Origin: Bacteroidota bacterium | Lineage (GTDB): Bacteria; Bacteroidota; Bacteroidia; Chitinophagales; Saprospiraceae | Assembly (NCBI GenBank): GCA_011321935.1 | Contig: DROJ01000092.1 | Location: 1 to 42,118, forward strand | DNA: 42,118 bases | Reading direction: 5' to 3' | Made by a program: the position numbers and the translations under genes | Shown here: in pieces, positions 1 to 8,327 of the stretch | Numbering within the stretch: the first letter of the stretch is position 1 | Layout: each line of letters starts with the position of its first letter | The notes under the pieces: model-generated | Seen by the model: the letters and a program-made list of their open reading frames with translations, nothing else | Told to the model about the DNA's origin: nothing | Databases searched by the model: none

Positions 1-111
1 ATTTTATGGGCGTAATGTACGAAGGAAAAAAAAATTGTCGGCAAAGAATGCGGGAATTGTCGGGGGGGCACGCCTTGCTGGGTGCTATGGATTTTTTGTA
101 AACCAAAAAGG

Positions 112-149
112 AACAAAAAAAAGCCCAGCAGGATCATGCTGAGCTTTTA
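112..149 (-). terminator. Intrinsic terminator downstream of tRNA-Leu
   Basis: On - strand: AGCTCAGCA-tgatcc-TGCTGGGCT followed by TTTTTTTT. Confidence 0.7.
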
Positions 150-150
150 G

Positions 151-234
151 TACCGACGGAGGGAATCGAACCCTCACTCCCTTGCGGGAACTGGATTTTG
201 AATCCAGCGCGTCTACCAATTCCGCCACGTCGGC
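151..234 (-). tRNA. tRNA-Leu (anticodon CAA)
   Basis: Reverse complement GCCGACGTGGCGGAATTGGTAGACGCGCTGGATTCAAAATCCAG...GGTTCGATTCCCTCCGTCGGTA: paired acceptor stem, long variable arm, GGTTCGATTCC T-loop, anticodon loop TTCAAAA. Confidence 0.95.
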
Positions 235-257
235 GTCTATACTAATGGGCGGCTTTT

Positions 258-794
258 TTACCCTTTGGGCGAAGCGGGCGCAAATCTATTCAAATTTTCC
301 CTAATTCTCCAAAGGTATTTTTTCTTCAAATAAAATTCTTTGATCTTTTTTAGTTCCCCTTCCGGGGTTTTTCCATCCTCGTAATTTTCCAGCAAATCTT
401 TCACTCCGTTCAAAAGCTCGTTTTCCAGCGCATTTACCTTTTCGGTGGCATTTTTAAATGCTGCTTCCTCAAAACCGAATTCCAGTTCCATGATCGCCTC
501 GTTGATGTCCATGACCTCCATCAGGAACGACTGCGGGATTTCGTTTTTGCCTTCTTCCCCTAAAATGCCTTTTTCCTTTAAAATATAGGCCATGCGGAGG
601 TCAAAGTCGGAAAGCGTCTTGTATGCCTTGTTGTTGATGGAAGACATTTCCAGCGCTTTCACCTGCTCTTCCTCCGGTTTCATTGTAAAAAAATCGGGGT
701 GGTACTTTTTGCTCATCTGCAAGAAGCGGCGCTTCAGGTCAGCTTGGTCCAAATAAAAGGAAACGGGAATGCCGTAAAAGTCGAAGTGGTTCAT
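258..794 (-). CDS. hscB: HscB-like Fe-S cluster assembly co-chaperone (J-domain)
   Basis: MNHFDFYGIPVSFYLDQADLKRRFLQMSKKYHPDFF plus C-terminal HscB-like helices. The first 36 aa of the listed ORF translate a short tandem array, so the start is set at 794. Confidence 0.85.
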   Translation of the reverse strand: MNHFDFYGIPVSFYLDQADLKRRFLQMSKKYHPDFFTMKPEEEQVKALEMSSINNKAYKTLSDFDLRMAYILKEKGILGEEGKNEIPQSFLMEVMDINEAIMELEFGFEEAAFKNATEKVNALENELLNGVKDLLENYEDGKTPEGELKKIKEFYLKKKYLWRIRENLNRFAPASPKG

Positions 795-942
795 GTTGAA
801 TGGCTGAATGGCTGAATGGCTAAATGGCTGAATGGTTAAATGGCTAAATGGCTGAATGGTTAAATGGTTGTTTCTCACGGGTGGAAACAACCATTTAACC
901 ATTCAGCCATTCAACCATTCAGCCATTCAGCCATTTAAAACA
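795..942. repeat. Inverted arrays of 8-bp unit (YTRAATGG) facing each other
   Basis: About 8-9 copies of ctgaatgg/ctaaatgg/ttaaatgg, then gttgtttc...gaaacaac, then the reverse-complement array ccatttaa/ccattcag/ccattcaa. Confidence 0.9.
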
Positions 943-2326
943 ACCTTGAAATATCGAGGCCGAGGGCATAGACCATGAGGCCGATCAAAAGGACGAAGCC
1001 GGCCATGGTTGAGTATTCGAGTACCTTGTCGCTGGGTTTTTTGCCGGTCAGCACTTCCCAAAGGAGGAACAATACATGGCCGCCGTCGAGTGCGGGAATG
1101 GGCAGGAGGTTGATAAACCCAAGTATCAGGGAAAGGAAAGCCGTCATCTGCCAGAAGCGGTGCCAGTCCCAAACGGGCGAGAACATGGCGCCGATGGTCA
1201 GGAAGCTGCCGAGGCTGTCGCTGGCCTTGATCTTTCCGCGGAACATCTGGCCAAAGGCACTGATCTGGCTGCCGAGGAAATTGATGCCTTCTTTGATGCC
1301 TGCGGGGAAGGCTTCGGCAAGCGAATATTCTTGGTGGCCAAACTTGAAAAAGTGGTCGTAGCCAAATGGGCCAGCCCCGATCAGTCCGTTTTTATTGACC
1401 AAAACGTTGAGCACGAGGGTATCCAACCGTTGGCTCAAGGTATCTTTGCGGAGTACCGTAACGGCCACCTTTTTCCCTTTGAAATCGCCTGCTTTCATCA
1501 GGTCATAAAATTCGTCAAAAAAAGCGGTCGGCTGTCCGTTCAGGGCGATGACTTTATCGCCTACTTTCATCCCTGCTTTTTCCGCTGGCGCGTCTTCGCA
1601 TTTTTTGTTAAAAAACTTTCCGGTGCAAGATTTCACAAAACCGCCTATTTCAAAAGGCAGCCGTGGGCTTACGAGGCTGTAACCTTTGTTCTCGTATTTC
1701 GACAAACCCTCCGCCACTTCGTCGCTCAGTTTCAGCGTCATTTTTTGCCCGTTCCGCTCAATGTCTATGGTACGCGCCTCGTCAATGATAACCCCCATTT
1801 TAATCGCTCCGGCATTGAATTCTTTCATCTCTTTGCCGCCAACGGCGAGTATTTTGTCCCCTTTTTGAAAGCCCATCACCAAGCCGAGGCTATCGGGGGT
1901 GATACCGTTTACCAATTGGTCGTTTGGCAGGAAGTCGCGGCCATAGCTCCAAAAAATCATGGCGTAAATAAAGAAGCCCAAAATGAAATTTACGGTAACG
2001 CCGCCGAGCATGATGATGAGCCGTTGCCATGCTGGCTTGGAGCGGAACTCCCAGGGCTTCGGTTCTTCTTTCAGGGCCTCCGTATCGAAGCTCTCGTCTA
2101 TCATCCCCGATATTTTTACGTAGCCGCCCAATGGCAGCCAGCCGATGCCGTACTCCGTTTCGCCGATTTTCTTTTTAAAAAGCTCGAACCAGGGGTCAAA
2201 AAAAAGGTAGAATTTTTCTACCCGCGTCTTGAACCATTTGGCGGGCAAAAAATGCCCCAGCTCGTGCAGGACAATCAAGATGGACAGGCTCAAAACCAGT
2301 TGCCCTACTTTTATCAATATTTCCAT
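935..2326 (-). CDS. rseP: RIP/site-2 metalloprotease RseP
   Basis: HELGHFLPAKWF zinc motif, GYVKISGM, PDZ-like region, NLLPIPALDGGHV motif. Confidence 0.93.
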   Translation of the reverse strand: MEILIKVGQLVLSLSILIVLHELGHFLPAKWFKTRVEKFYLFFDPWFELFKKKIGETEYGIGWLPLGGYVKISGMIDESFDTEALKEEPKPWEFRSKPAWQRLIIMLGGVTVNFILGFFIYAMIFWSYGRDFLPNDQLVNGITPDSLGLVMGFQKGDKILAVGGKEMKEFNAGAIKMGVIIDEARTIDIERNGQKMTLKLSDEVAEGLSKYENKGYSLVSPRLPFEIGGFVKSCTGKFFNKKCEDAPAEKAGMKVGDKVIALNGQPTAFFDEFYDLMKAGDFKGKKVAVTVLRKDTLSQRLDTLVLNVLVNKNGLIGAGPFGYDHFFKFGHQEYSLAEAFPAGIKEGINFLGSQISAFGQMFRGKIKASDSLGSFLTIGAMFSPVWDWHRFWQMTAFLSLILGFINLLPIPALDGGHVLFLLWEVLTGKKPSDKVLEYSTMAGFVLLIGLMVYALGLDISRLF

Positions 2327-2339
2327 TTATTTATTTTTC

Positions 2340-2614
2340 GTAACTGATTACCACCCCTTAAAATCCCGGAGGGATTGAATGTGAATAACCCCGGATGCCT
2401 GCCTGTCGGTAGGCAGGCAATCCGGGGAGAGTGCATAAGGCGGCTGACAACCCTGAAGGGGTTGAATGTTGTATCCATATAGCGGACATTCAACCCCTCC
2501 GGGGTTGTTAGCCATCCCCTCCTTTCCCCCGGATTGCCTGCCTACCGACAGGCAGGCATCCGGGGCTATTCACATTCAATCCCTCCGGGATTTTAAGGGG
2601 AGGTAAATAGTTAC
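2340..2614. repeat. Palindromic element, GTAACT-end family, copy A, with nested palindromes
   Basis: Ends gtaactgattaccaccccttaaaatccc / gggattttaaggggaggtaaatagttac; inner arms ccggagggattgaatg; innermost caaccctgaaggggttgaatg...cattcaacccctccggggttg. Confidence 0.88.
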
Positions 2615-2876
2615 TAATTTTCAATGAATAGCGGCAGGTGATTCTATTGGCCACTACATTCCTATTTTTCAAAATTGGCCGCAAAAGTACGTTAGTTTTA
2701 TAGTATGAAATAATTTTGGCGGGAAAGAAAGGAGGCTTTAATATAAAAATAACAAGGAGTGCGAGTCTCTCGAAAAAAAACAATAACAATCGCAGTGCGC
2801 CAAAACGGCCAACAAACGGAAGTTTCCCCTGGGGATTCGGGACAGGCCTTCCGTTTACAATTTATACTTTTGCCGC

Positions 2877-3587
2877 ATGTTTTTGTTTTTTGCAAATGAG
2901 ATCAACGGTACGACGGCCACTTTTGGCGAAGCGGAAAGCAGGCATTGCATCCATGTGCTGCGCAAAGGGGCGGGCGATGAAGTCCATTTTACCGACGGCA
3001 AAGGTGGCTGGTATGTTGGCGTGATTTTGCGGGCGAACAAAAAAGGTTTTTCAGCCAAAATCATTTCCCAAAAACTGGAATACGGGAGGCCTGCCTTCCA
3101 CCTCCACGTCGGCATTGCGCCCACCAAAAACATAGACCGTTTTGAGTGGTTTTTGGAGAAGGCGACCGAGTTTGGCATTTCGGAAATCACGCCGCTGCAC
3201 TGCTCCAACTCGGAGCGGAAAAGGATCAGGCCGGAGCGGCTGGAAAAGGTTTTGCTCGCAGCCATGAAGCAGTCGCTGAAAGCCTATCTGCCGAAGCTGA
3301 ACGAGCTGTGCAGCTTTGAAGGTTTTATGGAAAAAACTGCAACCGATAGCCCGGCCAACCGTTTCATCGCCCACTGCCGCAACGGGCAATTGCCGCACCT
3401 GAAAGACAACTACCTCGCGGGAAATGACGTTGTGGTACTGGTCGGCCCGGAAGGCGATTTTTCGAAAGAAGAAATAAGCCTCGCTGCGCAAAAAGGGTAT
3501 TCGCCGGTCAGTTTGGGCAATGCCCGGCTGAGGACGGAGACGGCGGGCATCGCAGCCGTGCATATCATAAACCTGGCAAACCACTGA
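2877..3587 (+). CDS. rsmE: 16S rRNA (uracil1498-N3)-methyltransferase RsmE
   Basis: MFLFFANEI...ESRHCIHVLRKGAGDEVHFTDGKGGWYVG; C-terminal VLVGPEGDFSKEEI and SLGNARLRTETAG (SPOUT fold). Confidence 0.93.
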   Translation: MFLFFANEINGTTATFGEAESRHCIHVLRKGAGDEVHFTDGKGGWYVGVILRANKKGFSAKIISQKLEYGRPAFHLHVGIAPTKNIDRFEWFLEKATEFGISEITPLHCSNSERKRIRPERLEKVLLAAMKQSLKAYLPKLNELCSFEGFMEKTATDSPANRFIAHCRNGQLPHLKDNYLAGNDVVVLVGPEGDFSKEEISLAAQKGYSPVSLGNARLRTETAGIAAVHIINLANH

Positions 3588-3630
3588 AGCCTTAACCCGC
3601 TAATAACCAGTTATTTAAAACAAAATAAAA

Positions 3631-4275
3631 ATGAGATTTTTACTGCTCCTTGCTTTTCTTTTCCCTTTAAAAAATGAAAATGCGCCGTTGAAACTGGCAC
3701 TGTTGAAATACAACGGCGGCGGCGATTGGTACGCCAACCCGACCTCCCTGACCAACCTCGCCAAGTTTTGCAACAAAGAACTCGGCACCGAATTCGACCC
3801 CGATTACGCAACGGTCGAGGTGGGCAGTGCGGAGCTGTTCAACTATCCTTTTGTGCACATGACCGGGCATGGCAACGTGGTCTATTCTGATGCCGAAGCG
3901 GAGAATTTGCGGAACTACCTCATCGGCGGCGGCTTCCTGCACATTGACGACAATTACGGCATGGACCCATATGTGCGCCCTGCCATGAAAAAGGTGTTTC
4001 CCGAACTCGATTTTGTGGAACTGCCCTTTGAGCACGAAATTTACCGGCAGCAGTTTGAGTTCAAAAACGGCCTGCCCAAAATCCACGAACACGACGGCAA
4101 GCCCGCACAAGGCTTCGGCCTGATCTGGGAAGGGCGGCTGGTCTGCTTTTATTCTTATGAATGCGACCTCGGCGATGGATGGGAAGACCCGGAAGTACAC
4201 AAAGACCCCCCGGAAAAACGCCGGGCTGCCCTGCAGATGGGCGCCAATTTGGTGCAGTTTGTTTTTGAGCAGTAA
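3631..4275 (+). CDS. DUF4159 domain-containing protein
   Basis: LKYNGGGDWYANPTSLTNLAKF...HMTGHGNVVYSDAEAENLRNYLIGGGFLHIDDNYGMD resembles the DUF4159 family. Confidence 0.85.
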   Translation: MRFLLLLAFLFPLKNENAPLKLALLKYNGGGDWYANPTSLTNLAKFCNKELGTEFDPDYATVEVGSAELFNYPFVHMTGHGNVVYSDAEAENLRNYLIGGGFLHIDDNYGMDPYVRPAMKKVFPELDFVELPFEHEIYRQQFEFKNGLPKIHEHDGKPAQGFGLIWEGRLVCFYSYECDLGDGWEDPEVHKDPPEKRRAALQMGANLVQFVFEQ

Positions 4276-4280
4276 AGAGG

Positions 4281-4451
4281 GATGAAAATGAAAATTAAAA
4301 TGAAAATTAAAATGAAAAACTCCATCCGTTGCATAGCTTGAGACTGGTTTTGAGTTCTCAAAGAAACGACTTCCAAGCCATGCAACGGGCGGAGTTTTTC
4401 ATTTTAATTTTCATTTTAATTTTCATTTTAATTTTGATTTTAATTTTCTCG
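4281..4451. repeat. Inverted arrays of 12-bp AT-rich unit (aaaatgaaaatt)
   Basis: Left aaaatgaaaattaaaatgaaaatt array, then aaaaactccatccgttgcat...atgcaacgggcggagttttt stem, then the reverse-complement array. Confidence 0.9.
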
Positions 4452-4668
4452 GCACCGGATCCTCTCCTCCTTCCGACCAGGGGTGGCAGCGGAAAAACCT
4501 TTTTGCCCCCATCCACAGCCCTTTGAAAGGGCCCCATTCTTCAATGGATTCCACCATATATTGCGAGCATGTAGGGTGGTACCGGCAGCTCGGCGGGGTG
4601 AAGGGGGAGATCGCTTTTTGGTAAAACAAAACGGGAAGGATCAATATCTTTTTCAGTAGCCAGAACAT
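4423..4668 (-). CDS. yidD: Membrane protein insertion efficiency factor YidD
   Basis: [49 protein letters not shown]. Confidence 0.95.
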   Translation of the reverse strand: MFWLLKKILILPVLFYQKAISPFTPPSCRYHPTCSQYMVESIEEWGPFKGLWMGAKRFFRCHPWSEGGEDPVPRKLKSKLK

Positions 4669-4931
4669 TGCGCTATTTGTGGATTTAGATTAACAGGCAT
4701 TACAGGTTTGTTAACAGCAAATGCGGCCGCAAGTTTGAGAAATTTGCAAAACATATGAGTAACCGGAGCGCATTTTTTCCGTTTCCGTTCAAAGAAAAAC
4801 AGATGTTGAACTAATTCCCTTGCCCTTCTTACATTCGCACTTGAATTAAAAAAAAACCGGTGCAGCATTTTGGATCAGAGCATTATCCACTTGCTGCCCA
4901 AACTTCAATTTCTGAAAAGAAACAATCAAAC

Positions 4932-6275
4932 ATGACTATTGATATTTTTGTCCTCCGCATCGGCATTGCTGCCGTTTTCCTCACTGCTTTGATCGGCTTT
5001 TTCCACAAAGGCAAAAAGAACTGGCTGATGACCTTTGTGCAAAATTTTTGCGGTTCGTTCTTCTTTGTTTCCGGCTTCGTAAAGGCCATTGACCCGCTGG
5101 GGACTGCCTTTAAAATGGAGGATTATTTTTCCGAATTCTATTTTACTTTCAGTGAAACGGCGGTGAAGTTCATTGCCCCCATATTCCCGTGGATGTCCGA
5201 GCATTCGGTCGCATTTTCGGTAGCGATGATCGTTTTTGAAATGATACTGGGGCTGATGCTGGTACTTGGGGCAAAGCCGAAATTCACGGCATGGGCCTTC
5301 CTTGCGCTGGTCGCTTTTTTTACGGTGCTGACGGGTTTCACCTATTTTACGGGGCATGTGCCTTCCGATGTCAACTTTTTTGAATTCGGAAAATGGGGGC
5401 CCTGGGTGGAGACCAACATGAAGGTAACGGACTGCGGCTGCTTCGGCGATTTTATGAAACTGAAACCAAAAGTGACCTTTACCAAAGATGTTCTTTTGAT
5501 GGTACCAGCTTTGTACTTTGTGTTCAGGCACAAAGACATGCACCAGCTTTTCAGCAGCAAAACCCGCTCGATCATCCTTTGGGCAGCGGGCATCGCTTCT
5601 TTGGTTTTCTGTTTCAGGAACTATGTCTGGAACGAGCCTATCGTTGATTTCCGGCCTTTCAAGGCCGGGGTAAACGTGCGTGCGCAGCAAGTTTATGAAA
5701 TGGAACAATCGGAACTGGCCAACAAAGTGACCGCTTACAAAATGACCAACAAAAGCTCTGGCAAAGAGGTCATTTTACCGATGGCCGAGTACATGAAAGA
5801 GTACAAAAACTACCCGAAAGAAGAATGGAAACTGGAGCAGGTAAAGGACAACCCTCCCTTTGAAACGACCAAGATCAGCGACTTCGACCTGAGCAACCTC
5901 GAAGGGGACCATGTGACCGAAGAAATACTCAACTACCCCGGTTACTCGCTCATGGTGACGGCCTATAAAATGGAGCCCGAAGACGAGGGCTATAAAAAGC
6001 GGTTTTCTGAAATCATCAACCCCGTGGTAAGCGAGGCCGAAAAGGCAGGCATCAAGGTCTTTGCCATAACGGCAGGTTCAAAAGACGTTATCGAAGACTT
6101 CCGCCACGCCACGCAGAGCGCCTATCCGTTTTACACTGCCGACGACCTCGTTATCAAAACCATCCAGCGGTCGAACCCCGGGCTGGTGCTTTGGAAAGAC
6201 GGGCGGATCATCCAAAAATGGCATTTTAAACAACTGCCTTCTTTTGCGGAAATCAAGCGGCAGTATATCAGGTAA
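4932..6275 (+). CDS. BT_3928-like / DoxX-MauE-type membrane protein
   Basis: Multiple TM helices; GFVKAIDPLGTAFKMEDYF; WVETNMKVTDCGCFGDFMKLKP. Start placed at internal Met (4932). Confidence 0.8.
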   Translation: MTIDIFVLRIGIAAVFLTALIGFFHKGKKNWLMTFVQNFCGSFFFVSGFVKAIDPLGTAFKMEDYFSEFYFTFSETAVKFIAPIFPWMSEHSVAFSVAMIVFEMILGLMLVLGAKPKFTAWAFLALVAFFTVLTGFTYFTGHVPSDVNFFEFGKWGPWVETNMKVTDCGCFGDFMKLKPKVTFTKDVLLMVPALYFVFRHKDMHQLFSSKTRSIILWAAGIASLVFCFRNYVWNEPIVDFRPFKAGVNVRAQQVYEMEQSELANKVTAYKMTNKSSGKEVILPMAEYMKEYKNYPKEEWKLEQVKDNPPFETTKISDFDLSNLEGDHVTEEILNYPGYSLMVTAYKMEPEDEGYKKRFSEIINPVVSEAEKAGIKVFAITAGSKDVIEDFRHATQSAYPFYTADDLVIKTIQRSNPGLVLWKDGRIIQKWHFKQLPSFAEIKRQYIR

Positions 6276-6306
6276 GGGAGTGGCCTGCCGCTTCTATGCC
6301 AGATAG

Positions 6307-6538
6307 GATTGAACACTGATTGAACAGGTTGAACTGATTTTCACAGATTGCTTGCTGTGCAATGCGAATTAGGGGTTAATAAATATTGCTGATTATCAGG
6401 CAGTTACGTTTAATTTATAAATTTAGTGAACATTGGGCCAAAAATATTGATAACCAGTGCCCGCAAATTTTGACCCGTCATTCGCATTTTTAAACAATCT
6501 GTAAAAATCAGTTCAATCTGTTCAATCTGTGTTCAATC
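6307..6538. repeat. 232-bp MITE-like element with 44-bp terminal inverted repeats
   Basis: gattgaacactgattgaacaggttgaactgattttcacagattg (6307-6350) matches the reverse complement of 6495-6538 at 41/44 positions. Confidence 0.85.
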
Positions 6539-6577
6539 TTGTTTGGCAAGCCATTTATTACAAACTCCCTTAAAAAA

Positions 6578-6723
6578 ACCGAGGATATATATCCTCGGTT
6601 GTCGGAAGTTGTCGGAAGGAGCGCGCCATATGGTTTTGAGCGGATACAAAACCGAGGATATATATCCTCGGTTGTCGGAAGTTGTCGGAAGGAGCGCGCC
6701 ATATGGTTTTGAGCGGATACAAA
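6578..6723. repeat. 73-bp direct tandem repeat, 2 copies
   Basis: accgaggatatatatcctcggttgtcggaagttgtcggaaggagcgcgccatatggttttgagcggatacaaa at 6578 and 6651. Confidence 0.95.
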
Positions 6724-6834
6724 AGATTTAATTGTAAAATTTGGCTGGAATCTCAAGTTTATATTTGATTTTCAATATCATTTCCATTTCTTTGCAACTT
6801 CATTGAAATTGATAAGTTGAACCCCTCGTCCGTC

Positions 6835-6997
6835 AGAGTAGGTTGGGGGTTTAGCTTTCGGCGAAAAACAGCCACTTTTTTGATGATACTTTGTTGGAAA
6901 ACCGGTCACGTAGAACCACTATGCTCTCGATTTTCCGCCTTGTCTCATCAAAAAATTGACAATTTTTCACTCGAAACCTAAACCCCCAACCTACTCT
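6835..6997. repeat. Long inverted repeat upstream of nusB
   Basis: agagtaggttgggggtttag...tttttgatga (6835-6889) versus tcatcaaaaa...ctaaacccccaacctactct (6943-6997). Confidence 0.85.
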
Positions 6998-7056
6998 CTG
7001 GTTTGCAACTGCAAATTTTCCTGAAAACCTGACGGACCAGGCACACTGTAGAATAT

Positions 7057-7992
7057 ATGCTCAGTAGAAGAAACATCCGCATTAAAGTAATGCAGGTGCT
7101 CTATGCCATGAACCGCGACAAAGAACTGACGCCCGCGAAGGCCATGTTGCTTTACAAAAACAACATCAAACAATCGTTTGACCTTTACCTCTTCAATCTC
7201 CGCCAATTTATCAACATTGCAGATTATGCAAAAACGGTGGTCAAAAAGGCAAAAGAAAAATACCGGCCCACCGAAGAAGACCTCGCCTTCCAGCCCATCC
7301 TCAGCGACAACCCGCTCATCCAGTCTTTGCACGACAACGAGGGCTTGTCCAAAATTTTCCAAAGAAATAAAATAAAAGAAAAAATAAAGGAATACAACAC
7401 CAAGGTCCTTTACAGGGAGTTCGCAAAAACGGAAGTTTACCAAGAATACCTCAAAAACGAAAACACAGAGGAAGACCACCGCAAAGCCCTGTTGCAGCTC
7501 TTCAAAACGATGGTCGCCAACGAAGTTTTTGAAGATTCGCTGGATGAAAACTTTCTTTTTTGGGACGACGATAAATCCCTTGTCGTCGGTGCCATGAAAA
7601 AGACCATCAAGGGCTTGCCCACCAATACTGATTTTTATGAAGCATTCCGGCCAACCGACGAAACGGTCAAAGAATTTGGCGAAACCTTGCTCCATAAAGT
7701 AACTTCCGAAAACAAAATGCTCCTCGACCTCATTGAGCCTACCCTGAAAAACTGGGACGCGGAACGGGTTGCCGTAATAGACATGATCTTATTGAAAATG
7801 GCCGTTTGCGAACTGGTCAGTTTCCCCACCATACCTACCAAAGTCACCCTCAACGAGTTTGTCGAAATCTCCAAACTCTACAGCACCGACAAAAGCAAGG
7901 ACTTCATCAACGGCATCTTGGACCGCTTGCTGAAAAAACTGGACAAAGAAGGCAAAATCATTAAACAAGGCCGGGGCTTGATTCAGGATTGA
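7057..7992 (+). CDS. nusB: Transcription antitermination factor NusB
   Basis: MLSRRNIRIKVMQVLYAMNRDKEL; C-terminal KVTLNEFVEISKLYSTDKSKDFINGILDRLLKKL. Confidence 0.93.
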   Translation: MLSRRNIRIKVMQVLYAMNRDKELTPAKAMLLYKNNIKQSFDLYLFNLRQFINIADYAKTVVKKAKEKYRPTEEDLAFQPILSDNPLIQSLHDNEGLSKIFQRNKIKEKIKEYNTKVLYREFAKTEVYQEYLKNENTEEDHRKALLQLFKTMVANEVFEDSLDENFLFWDDDKSLVVGAMKKTIKGLPTNTDFYEAFRPTDETVKEFGETLLHKVTSENKMLLDLIEPTLKNWDAERVAVIDMILLKMAVCELVSFPTIPTKVTLNEFVEISKLYSTDKSKDFINGILDRLLKKLDKEGKIIKQGRGLIQD

Positions 7993-8199
7993 AAATAACC
8001 GCCCTGTTTTCTGGGGCGGCGCCTTAAAAGCCATTTTCAGGGAAATTGCCCAAGCCTTCTTTACTGGTCAAACCTCTTCAACAATAGTCACTGTTTGGCG
8101 GAGGCCCATGAGGTGATGCCCCGCCAAACAGTTACCAATAATATTAAATGTTTCATTTACATTTGCCGTGAAGCAAACCCAAACTTGCTTTCAATTTTT

Positions 8200-8297
8200 G
8201 TAACTACTTACCCCCCCTCAAAACTGTTGAATTCACTAACCCCGAGTACTCGGGGTCAGTGAATTCAGCAGTTTAATGGAGGCTGCTAAATAGTTAC
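8200..8297. repeat. Palindromic element, GTAACT-end family, copy B
   Basis: gtaactacttaccccccctcaaaactgttgaattcactaaccccgagtactcggggtcagtgaattcagcagttt...aaatagttac. Confidence 0.88.
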
Positions 8298-8327
8298 CAA
8301 TTTTTCATAAAACAAACACAAGCAGAC

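Noticed and set aside
258-902. Extended hscB start at 902
   Set aside because: The extra 36 aa translate the 8-bp array; the homologous J-domain begins at the Met at 794.
1076-2347. 423-aa + strand ORF antisense to rseP
   Set aside because: Shadow ORF; rseP on the opposite strand has clear catalytic and PDZ motifs, and the antisense translation has no recognisable domain.
2508-2895. - strand ORFs between rseP and rsmE (93 and 65 aa)
   Set aside because: They read through the palindromic repeat and overlap the rsmE start; no domain similarity.
6578-6723. Possible CRISPR or integron attC sites
   Set aside because: Only two identical adjacent units with no spacer or integrase; does not fit attC architecture.
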